DNA of 48,430 nt, taken from assembly GCA_944322855.1 (NCBI GenBank), contig CALUQG010000016.1:1-48430 (forward strand). The letters are read 5' to 3'. The notes under the pieces are model-generated. The model saw only the letters and a list, made by a program, of their open reading frames with translations. It had not been told where the DNA came from and searched no databases. The stretch is from Candidatus Gastranaerophilales bacterium. GTDB taxonomy: Bacteria; Cyanobacteriota; Vampirovibrionia; Gastranaerophilales; Gastranaerophilaceae. The position numbers were made by a program, and so were the translations under genes. How positions within the stretch are numbered: the stretch's first letter is position 1; every line of letters starts with the position of its first letter. This document shows, piece after piece, positions 1-6,328 of the stretch.

Positions 1-130
1 AAAAATCAAGATATATTTGAAACACAGCCCTATTGGTTCAAAAAAATCAAATTCCGACAATGTCTGTTCAATGGCAGTGTTATTAAAACTTTAATAATTC
101 TTTTGGGGAACAATTGCTCATTTTTTGACT

Positions 131-169
131 AAAAAAGAGGATTTTGAATTTCTCAAAACCCTCTTTTGA
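131..169 (-). terminator. Rho-independent terminator downstream of tRNA-fMet
   Basis: A long A/T-rich inverted repeat (AAAGAGG..TTTTGA pairing with TCAAAA..CCTCTTT, one G-T pair) is followed, read on the minus strand, by a run of T. It lies immediately after the 3' end of the tRNA gene and fits an intrinsic terminator for it. The first 130 bases of the window hold no gene I can support. Confidence 0.75.
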
Positions 170-173
170 TAAT

Positions 174-250
<77 letters not shown>

Positions 251-270
251 ATATTAAGTTTTCATTTTTT

Positions 271-455
271 TGATACTTGCCGCAGTCTGTACCAGACTTA
301 CCTCTCGTCAAACAAGACATTTAGTCTTGTTTTCCTCGGCAGAGTATCCCACGTTATTTAATTTTCAATTACTGATATCTACCGGAGCTGTCTACCAGAC
401 TTACCTCTCGTTCGAAATGACATTTAGTCATTTCTCTCTTGGCAGAGTATTCCGA
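271..455 (-). repeat. Two direct copies of a structured ~100-bp repeat
   Basis: Two imperfect copies begin at 271 and 373 (period 102). Each contains, on the minus strand, TACTCTGCC, then a hairpin, then GAGAGGTA. The hairpin arms differ between copies (AAACAAGAC/GTCTTGTTT at 310-332 versus GAAATGAC/GTCATTTC at 414-434), but each remains perfectly self-complementary around the same ATTTA loop (plus-strand reading). The flanking CTCT and AGAG blocks can also pair. A related copy lies at 47999-48037. A possible reading frame across this region is judged spurious. Apart from these repeats nothing else is seen between the tRNA and 600. Confidence 0.7.
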
Positions 456-628
456 GATAAATTCTCTTACATCCCATTATTAAACGCTAAAAAACAAAAA
501 TCAATACCCACGATTTTTTATTTAAAAATGAGGCATCCCTACAATAATTGTAGGAATGGTATGTCAGCAGCAAATCTGAAATAATAATTATTTATAAAAA
601 ACTTCTTCAAAATTTATATCGGATTTTT

Positions 629-673
629 TTGACTGAAAGTCATTGACTTTTGGTCAAGTGGTGTTATTATTAA
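629..673 (+). promoter_or_regulatory. Promoter with a 29-bp palindromic operator for the TetR operon
   Basis: Positions 629-657 form a near-perfect palindrome with half-site TTGACYRAAAGTCA around a central A/T pair. Its right half contains a -35-like TTGACT (644-649), followed by TATTAT/TATTAA candidates for -10 at 665-673. The position directly upstream of a TetR-family gene fits autorepression, which is inference from the family's usual behaviour. Confidence 0.65.
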
Positions 674-688
674 ATCAGGAGTTTTGAT

Positions 689-1297
689 ATGAATAAAAGA
701 CAAATTTCAGCACAAATTACAAAAAGAAAACTTATTTCTACTGCTCTGGAGCTGATTAAAGAAAAAGGTTTCAGTGCAATTAATGTTGAAGACATTACTA
801 AAAAAGCCGGCGTTGCAAAAGGTACATTTTATACCTATTTCAAACGTAAAGAAGATATTGTGCTCGCAATTAGCAGGGTGCCATTTAGTGAAATTGCTGA
901 TGATATTGAGCGAATGCAAGATATGAAATTAATTTCAAAGCTAACATATTATTTTCACAGATTTATGGAATGTGTTGAATCTTGCGGTATTCAAGTCTGC
1001 CGCGAGTGGATTAGAAATGTTATTGACCCTAATAATGTTCCCGAAAATTTAGATAGCAAAAAATGGGTCTATGACGTTGATATGTTAACAAATATTTTTG
1101 ATAACGCAATTAAAAATGGTGAACTTAAAAAGGAAACCCCCGTTGAACTATTGACTCATATAATAATAAGCCAGCTGTATGGAATGATGACTTGCTGGTG
1201 TATGTCAGATGGTAAATTTGAGCCGCTTGATTGGACAGACAAATTTTGCGAAATGCAGCTTAATTCAATTTTAAAACAATATACAAAAAATAAGTAG
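689..1297 (+). CDS. TetR/AcrR-family transcriptional regulator
   Basis: This 202-residue protein has the size and layout of TetR-family repressors. The N-terminal helix-turn-helix spans about residues 10-56, with the typical run KAGVAKGTFYTYFKRKEDI, and a helical ligand-binding domain fills the rest. The start ATG has AGGAG 7 bases upstream. It is the first gene of a tight operon with a flavin oxidoreductase and an aldo-keto reductase, and a 29-bp palindrome overlaps its promoter. It probably represses the operon until a reactive or aromatic compound binds; the ligand cannot be read from sequence. Confidence 0.9.
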   Translation: MNKRQISAQITKRKLISTALELIKEKGFSAINVEDITKKAGVAKGTFYTYFKRKEDIVLAISRVPFSEIADDIERMQDMKLISKLTYYFHRFMECVESCGIQVCREWIRNVIDPNNVPENLDSKKWVYDVDMLTNIFDNAIKNGELKKETPVELLTHIIISQLYGMMTCWCMSDGKFEPLDWTDKFCEMQLNSILKQYTKNK

Positions 1298-1314
1298 AGA
1301 TTGTGAGGTTATTT

Positions 1315-1953
1315 ATGAATGTATTGATGCTTAATGGAAGTCCTCATTCAAAAGGCTGTACATATACAGCTCTTAAAGAAATTGGAGAAACTTTAAATTC
1401 TTATGGTATAGATTATGAAATTTTTCAAATAGGGGCAAAGCCTGTACAGGATTGTATTGCGTGTGGAAAATGTAATGAGGAAGGATGTATTTTTACGGAT
1501 GATAAGGTTAACGAATTTATAAAAATAGCAAAAAAAGCTGATGGTTTTGTTTTTGGCTCTCCTGTATATTATGCACATCCAAGCGGCAGAATTTTGTCAT
1601 TTTTGGACAGAGCTTTTTTTGCTAATTCCGGCAGAGATTGGGAAAGAAAAGCTTTTCAATTTAAGCCTGCTGCAGCTGTTGTCTCTGCAAGAAGAGGTGG
1701 TACTACTGCTTCTTTCGATGTTCTAAATAAGTATTTTACAATTTCCAATATGCCTGTAGTCGGCTCTTCATACTGGAATATGGTTCATGGAAACACTCCG
1801 GAAGAAGTAATGCAGGATAAGGAGGGTTTACAGACCATGAGAAATATTGCACATAATATGGCTTGGCTGCTGAAATGTATTGAAATTGGAAAACAAAATA
1901 ACATAGCTGTTCCTCAAATTGAACGATCATTTATTACAAATTTTATAAGATAG
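1315..1953 (+). CDS. Flavodoxin-fold NAD(P)H-dependent oxidoreductase
   Basis: The N-terminal NVLMLNGSPHSKGCT is the FMN-phosphate-binding loop of the NADPH-dependent FMN reductase family, and SPVYYAHPSG is the second flavin loop. A cysteine group CIACGKCNEEGC follows, as in iron-sulfur flavoproteins and related reductases; whether it binds a cluster is unknown. I chose ATG 1315, preceded by GAGG at 6 bases, over an in-frame GTG at 1303. The 212-residue product sits 17 bases after the TetR gene and 17 before an aldo-keto reductase, suggesting a shared detoxification or redox role. Confidence 0.85.
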   Translation: MNVLMLNGSPHSKGCTYTALKEIGETLNSYGIDYEIFQIGAKPVQDCIACGKCNEEGCIFTDDKVNEFIKIAKKADGFVFGSPVYYAHPSGRILSFLDRAFFANSGRDWERKAFQFKPAAAVVSARRGGTTASFDVLNKYFTISNMPVVGSSYWNMVHGNTPEEVMQDKEGLQTMRNIAHNMAWLLKCIEIGKQNNIAVPQIERSFITNFIR

Positions 1954-1970
1954 AATAGAAAGGTTAGGTT

Positions 1971-2987
1971 ATGAAATATAGAAAACTAAGAGACATAAAA
2001 GTTTCTGCCGTAGGTATGGGATGTATGGGGTTTTCTCATGGCTATGGTTCAATCCCTGCAGAAGAAGAATCTATAAGACTTATACACAAGGCTTATGATT
2101 TAGGATGTACTCTTTTTGATACAGCAGAAGCATATGGGCCTTTTACAAATGAAACTCTTGTAGGAAAAGCTGTTAAGCCATTTAGAGATAAGATTATTTT
2201 AACAACAAAATTTGTACCGGTATTTCAGCCCGGGCAGGAAATACCCGAAGGCAAATTAAGCAAAAAAGGTATAACAAATGCATTGAATGATTCTCTAAAG
2301 AGATTGCAGACAGATTACATTGATATTTATTACGAACACAGAGTGCCTTTAGATTCTAATGTAGAAGAAGTCGCACTGTGGATGGGAGAATTTATAAAAG
2401 AAGGAAAAATTCGGGCCTGGGGACAATCACAATCTACACCGGAACAAATTAAAAAAGCCCATGCCGTGACTCCATTAACAGCCATTCAGAGTGAATACTC
2501 TATGATGGAAAGAATGTTTGAAAAAGATGTAATACCGCTTTGTCAGGAATTAAATATCGGATTTGTAGCTTTTTCTCCTATGGCGAGTGGTTTTTTGAGT
2601 GGGAAGTACAACAAGAATACACAATATAAAGGCGATGATGTAAGAAGAGTTATTACAAGGTTTGCACCTGAAAATGTCGTGAAAAACCAGCCTTTACTTG
2701 ATTTGCTTAACGAAGTAGCTGATAAAAAAGGTATTACCCCGGCACAAATTTCTTTAGCATGGATGCTTCATAAATATCCTCATGTTGTACCGATACCCGG
2801 TATGAGAAAAGATGAAAGAGTAATAGAAAATCTCGGTGCAGCTGATATAGAACTGAGTGATGAAGAATTCAAAAATATTGAAAAAGAATTGAATAAAATC
2901 ACAATTTATGGAAACCGAACTGATGAAGATATTCATAAACTAGGCACAGTGGACGCTATAGGATATAAAGGAGAGATTGTTGACTGA
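1971..2987 (+). CDS. Aldo/keto reductase
   Basis: This 338-residue TIM-barrel oxidoreductase of the aldo/keto reductase superfamily reduces carbonyl compounds with NADPH. The catalytic tetrad is visible: Asp and Tyr in LFDTAEAYG, Lys in LTTKF and His in YYEHRV. The C-terminal PIPGMRKDERVIENL matches the cofactor-phosphate-binding segment. It resembles the YhdN/AKR13-like group rather than the shorter gluconate reductase group. It is the third gene of the TetR operon, with AGAAAGG before ATG 1971. The natural substrate is unknown. Confidence 0.92.
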   Translation: MKYRKLRDIKVSAVGMGCMGFSHGYGSIPAEEESIRLIHKAYDLGCTLFDTAEAYGPFTNETLVGKAVKPFRDKIILTTKFVPVFQPGQEIPEGKLSKKGITNALNDSLKRLQTDYIDIYYEHRVPLDSNVEEVALWMGEFIKEGKIRAWGQSQSTPEQIKKAHAVTPLTAIQSEYSMMERMFEKDVIPLCQELNIGFVAFSPMASGFLSGKYNKNTQYKGDDVRRVITRFAPENVVKNQPLLDLLNEVADKKGITPAQISLAWMLHKYPHVVPIPGMRKDERVIENLGAADIELSDEEFKNIEKELNKITIYGNRTDEDIHKLGTVDAIGYKGEIVD

Positions 2988-3121
2988 TAGCTGCTATCAA
3001 GTATTAATATTTATTTATTAAAAAGATAGAAGACTAAATATGAAAGAATGTTTTAAAGATAAAGTAGTATTATGTAAAACAAAAAATTTATGTTTTTGTA
3101 ATATAAACTTTATTTTCTTTA

Positions 3122-3168
3122 GATACTTTTCTTTCTTTGTATCTTGCAGGCAAAGAAAGAAAAGTATC
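3122..3168. repeat. Perfect 18-bp inverted repeat (hairpin)
   Basis: Arms 3122-3139 and 3151-3168 are exactly complementary, beginning GATACTTTTC, around an 11-base spacer. No T-run follows on either strand, so it is not a standard terminator. Confidence 0.8.
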
Positions 3169-3522
3169 ACAAAAGAAAGAAACCGGCGCTTATCAAAAGA
3201 AACAGTAGAATGTTTTATAAAAGATTTTGCCACGACAAGCTGTGGACAAAATCTTTTCAAAACACAACTGTTTCTAGTCAAGGTCACATCAGGGCTCCGC
3301 CCCGAACCCAGTTTTAAATTATGCAATACCCCTCCGACCTTTGCATAGTGAATTACAGAATGTTGTACAAACAACTACAAGCGAGGTTTGTCTGAGGCAC
3401 GGAGAATTGTTTGAAACAATTTAATCTTTGTTCTTTAGCAATTTTTACGTGCCGAGTTGCCGAGCATCGGTTTGTGCTACATTCTGTATGAACGGAGCAT
3501 CAGGTCGGGAGTTTCTTGGGCT

Positions 3523-3553
3523 CCACCCGTTCTTTACGCTAAAGAATGGGTGG
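3523..3553. repeat. 14-bp stem with CGC loop, REP-like hairpin
   Basis: CCACCCGTTCTTTA pairs with TAAAGAATGGGTGG, including one G-T pair, around the 3-base loop CGC. It is isolated in the non-coding block and lacks a following T-tract. Confidence 0.75.
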
Positions 3554-3639
3554 AAAATATATCATAAATCTTTTTGTTTTACATAATAAATATTATCAAT
3601 TCAAAAAGATTTAACGACCTAACGAAAGGAGAATAACTT

Positions 3640-4476
3640 ATGCAAACTGTAAAATTAAACAACGGTGTTGATATGCCTATCTTAGGCTACGGTGTATTCC
3701 TTGTTGACCCTAAAGAATGCGAAAGATGCGTTACTGATGCTATTGACGTTGGTTACAGAATGATTGACACGGCACAAGCTTACTATAATGAAGAAGGCGT
3801 CGGTAATGCAATCAAAAAATCAGGCATTAAAAGAGAAGATTTTTTCTTAGTAACCAAAGTTTGGATAACAAATTCCGGAGAAGAAAAAGCAGCAAAATCC
3901 ATTGACGAATCTTTGAAAAAATTACAAACGGATTATGTGGACTTGCTTTTAATCCACCAGCCGTTCGGTGATTATTACGGAACATACAGAGCTATGGAAA
4001 AAGCTTACAAAGAGGGCAAGGTTCGTGCAATTGGTGTAAGCAACTTTTTCCCTGACAGATTTGTTGATTTATGTAATTTTGTTGAAATAAAACCGATGGT
4101 TAACCAGATGGAAACCCATGTATTCCAGCAACAAAAAGTTTTACGCAAATATCTGGATAAATTTGATACCCGTCTAATGTCCTGGAGCCCTATGGCAAGA
4201 GGTGAAAATAATTTCTTTAACAATGAAGTTTTGAAATCAATTGGCAATAAATACAATAGAACAGTTGCACAGATTGCTCTTAGGTTTTTAACTCAGGAAA
4301 ATGTAATTGTTATTCCAAAATCTACGCACAAAGAAAGGATGAAAGAAAATTTTGATATTTTGGATTTTGAACTATCAAGTGAAGATATGGAAACTCTGAG
4401 AAAATTGGACAAAGGTGAAAGCATCTTTGTAAACCATTATGACCCAGAGTTTGTTCAAAGCATTATAAATTATTAA
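3640..4476 (+). CDS. Aldo/keto reductase, 2,5-diketo-D-gluconate reductase-like
   Basis: The 278-residue protein has the compact form of AKR3/AKR5-type reductases. Catalytic residues are in MIDTAQAYYNE (Asp, Tyr), LVTKVW (Lys) and LLIHQP (His); GVSNF and the C-terminal VIPKSTHKERMKEN bind NADPH. ATG 3640 follows AAAGGAG at good spacing, and an intrinsic terminator follows, so it is probably monocistronic. It is only a distant relative of the aldo/keto reductase at 1971, so this is not a recent tandem duplication. The substrate is unknown. Confidence 0.93.
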   Translation: MQTVKLNNGVDMPILGYGVFLVDPKECERCVTDAIDVGYRMIDTAQAYYNEEGVGNAIKKSGIKREDFFLVTKVWITNSGEEKAAKSIDESLKKLQTDYVDLLLIHQPFGDYYGTYRAMEKAYKEGKVRAIGVSNFFPDRFVDLCNFVEIKPMVNQMETHVFQQQKVLRKYLDKFDTRLMSWSPMARGENNFFNNEVLKSIGNKYNRTVAQIALRFLTQENVIVIPKSTHKERMKENFDILDFELSSEDMETLRKLDKGESIFVNHYDPEFVQSIINY

Positions 4477-4498
4477 TTTTTGAATAAATTAAATGTTG

Positions 4499-4533
4499 AA
4501 AAGCTCTGCTTCGTATAGCAGGGCTTTTTTATT
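4499..4533 (+). terminator. Intrinsic terminator after aldo/keto reductase
   Basis: AAGCTCTGCT pairs with AGCAGGGCTT (one wobble) around loop TCGTAT, followed by a run of T. Confidence 0.9.
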
Positions 4534-4557
4534 ATAAAATCCCGGTAAATAAAATAT

Positions 4558-4586
4558 TTGCATATAGCTAAAAGTAGCATTATAAT
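4558..4586 (+). promoter_or_regulatory. Sigma70-type promoter giving a leaderless nanE mRNA
   Basis: TTGCAT (4558-4563), a 17-base spacer and a consensus TATAAT (4581-4586) lie so close to ATG 4594 that transcription would begin at or one base before the start codon. No Shine-Dalgarno sequence precedes the ATG. Confidence 0.7.
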
Positions 4587-4593
4587 TATATTT

Positions 4594-5280
4594 ATGGATA
4601 TACTTTCACAGATAAAACAAAAAGTAATTGTATCAGTACAGGCAATGCCGTCTGAACCTTTGTACAAAGAAGAATGCATGATAGCCATGATGCAGTCAGT
4701 TGTTAAAGGCGGTGCAGCAGCTTTAAGAGTTGCAGGCGTAAGAGATGTTGAGAATGCAAAAAAACTCTTTAAAATCCCTGTTATAGGAATAACAAAACCT
4801 GAAGTTATTCCTGCTAATTGGAGAGAAATCGTCTATATTACACCGACAATAAAAGACGCAAAAGATTTGATACAAGCAGGTGCTGATATAATTGCACTGG
4901 ATGGAACTTCCCGTCCGAGAGGGGAGAACAATCTAAAACAAATTATAAAGTTTATTAAAATCAATAAAAAGCTTGTAATGGCAGATGTGTCTACATTGTC
5001 AGAAGGCATTGCCGCAAGACTGCTGGGGGCTGATATTATATCAACAACTCTGTCCGGTTATACACTTGAGTCTCCGGAGACTTCTAACAAACCTGATTTT
5101 GAACTGCTGAAAGAACTTGTAAATGCTGTTGATTGCCCTGTAATTCTTGAAGGAAGAATATGGGAGCCGCAGCAGGTAGACCTCGCTTTTGAAATTGGTG
5201 CTCATTCTGTTGTTATCGGCTCTGCAATTACAAGACCACAGCTTATTACAAAAAGATTTGTGAACAGACAGGAAAATTAA
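4594..5280 (+). CDS. nanE: N-acetylmannosamine-6-phosphate 2-epimerase
   Basis: NanE converts ManNAc-6-phosphate to GlcNAc-6-phosphate in the cytoplasm. The N-terminus DILSQIKQKVIVSVQA, the GGAAALRVAG segment, ALDGTSRPRG and MADVSTLSEG match the NanE TIM-barrel family at its usual length (228 residues). I chose ATG 4594 because family homology begins there; an in-frame TTG at 4558 is instead part of the -35 element. The next gene, 12 bases away, is a ROK sugar kinase, the usual nanK partner, and a NagA for the next step is encoded at 39.9-40.8 kb. Confidence 0.93.
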   Translation: MDILSQIKQKVIVSVQAMPSEPLYKEECMIAMMQSVVKGGAAALRVAGVRDVENAKKLFKIPVIGITKPEVIPANWREIVYITPTIKDAKDLIQAGADIIALDGTSRPRGENNLKQIIKFIKINKKLVMADVSTLSEGIAARLLGADIISTTLSGYTLESPETSNKPDFELLKELVNAVDCPVILEGRIWEPQQVDLAFEIGAHSVVIGSAITRPQLITKRFVNRQEN

Positions 5281-5292
5281 AGGGCTCAATTT

Positions 5293-6210
5293 GTGAAAAA
5301 AGCACTAGGCATTGATATTGGCGGAACAAAAATTTTATATTCAGTTTTGGATGAAGAAGGAAATATTCTTTCTGAAATAAAAAAAATACATACTCCAAAA
5401 ACTGCAGAGGAAATAGAAAATACTCTAAAAAATATAATTGAACAGCATTATGACGAAATTGATGTTATAGGACTTTCGTCAGCCGGAGCTGTGAATTTGG
5501 AAAACACAATGGTCTTGAGTTCTACACCTAATCTGCCGCAGGGATATAATTCAATTGATTTTTCAAAACTTTCTGACAAAAAAGTTTTTGTAGAAAATGA
5601 TGCAAATTGTGCTGTCTGGGCAGAATACAAAAGCGGAGCAGCTAAAGGCTTTGATACAGTTTTGATGGTTACTATAGGTACCGGTATCGGAGGCGGACTG
5701 GTTTCAAAAGGCAGGCTTTTTAGAGGTTCAAAGGGCAATGCTCTTGAAGTCGGAAGTATGAAAATATTTGCTGATAAGCGTCAGAAATGCACCTGTGGCC
5801 GCTATGACTGCTGGGAAGCTTATGCTTCAGGCACAGGACTAAAAAATTGTGCAATTAACGGAGCTTTAGAATTTCCAGAGTTTAAAACGAGTATTTTTAA
5901 GGATAAAAATCCTCAAAGCCTTACCACATATGATATTACAGATGGTGTTGAAAAAAATGATGAGTTTTCTAAAAAGGTCTTTGAAAACTGGCAGTATTAC
6001 ATGTTTGTCGGTCTTGTCGGTCTGACAGATATTTTAAATCCTGACTGTATAGTTGTTTCAGGCGGAATGTGTGAATTCGTGGATGTAAATCAACTTGAAG
6101 AAAAAATAAATGCTGAAACCGTTGTTACTAATGTATGTGTAAAAAGAGCTGAAACCAAAAATAATGCAGGCATGATAGGTGCAGGTCTGCTTGCTTTAAA
6201 CGAAAATTGA
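5293..6210 (+). CDS. ROK-family sugar kinase, probable N-acetylmannosamine kinase
   Basis: The phosphate-binding DIGGTKI at residues 8-14, the catalytic ENDAN segment and GTGIGGG identify an ASKHA/ROK kinase of 305 residues. The zinc module CTCGRYDCWE is present, but the usual histidine ligand upstream (EIGHM in most ROK proteins) is serine here (EVGSM). Position directly after nanE argues for ManNAc kinase (NanK), although glucokinase activity cannot be excluded. Translation appears to start at GTG 5293, preceded by AAAGGG. The family is certain; the substrate is inferred from context. Confidence 0.85.
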   Translation: MKKALGIDIGGTKILYSVLDEEGNILSEIKKIHTPKTAEEIENTLKNIIEQHYDEIDVIGLSSAGAVNLENTMVLSSTPNLPQGYNSIDFSKLSDKKVFVENDANCAVWAEYKSGAAKGFDTVLMVTIGTGIGGGLVSKGRLFRGSKGNALEVGSMKIFADKRQKCTCGRYDCWEAYASGTGLKNCAINGALEFPEFKTSIFKDKNPQSLTTYDITDGVEKNDEFSKKVFENWQYYMFVGLVGLTDILNPDCIVVSGGMCEFVDVNQLEEKINAETVVTNVCVKRAETKNNAGMIGAGLLALNEN

Positions 6211-6285
6211 TTTATTTTAATAAATTTGGACAAAATACAACAAATATATGATGAACAACTTCCAATCAATTATTAAGATTACTCT

Positions 6286-6328
6286 AGGGGAAGTTATGAT
6301 AGTTTGAAAATTCCCCGTTGATTAGGGG
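6286..6328 (+). promoter_or_regulatory. Export-operon leader with competing hairpins and a 3-codon uORF
   Basis: GGGGAA (6287-6292) is perfectly complementary to TTCCCC (6311-6316). The same CCCC can instead pair with GGGG at 6325-6328, which is the ribosome binding site of the next gene. Between the first two arms lies ATG-ATA-GTT-TGA (6296-6307), itself preceded by AGGGGA at 5 bases. The three elements could form a translational switch. No known riboswitch consensus is recognised. Confidence 0.5.

Larger units (their letters stand above)
2988..3639. other. Non-coding block rich in hairpins
   Basis: About 650 bases lack a credible gene; overlapping frames on both strands have no recognisable protein character. 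The block contains a perfect 18-bp inverted repeat (3122-3139 with 3151-3168), a 7-bp pair TATGCAA/TTGCATA (3320-3347), a GGGCTCCGCCCC segment near 3292, and a 14-bp stem with loop CGC (3523-3553). Several parts are clearly more GC-rich than neighbouring genes. It looks like repetitive intergenic material; the last ~40 bases carry the ribosome binding site of the next gene. Confidence 0.6.

Noticed and set aside
270-584. 104-codon open frame after the tRNA
   Set aside because: It runs through the two structured repeats, has no ribosome binding site or protein-family character, and its sequence is explained by the repeat.
3018-3374. Overlapping frames on both strands in the hairpin block
   Set aside because: Both are explained by the perfect inverted repeat and low stop density; neither has a ribosome binding site or recognisable protein features.
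1971-4476. Recent tandem duplication of aldo/keto reductases
   Set aside because: The two proteins differ in length and belong to different subfamilies; only the catalytic tetrad and fold are shared.
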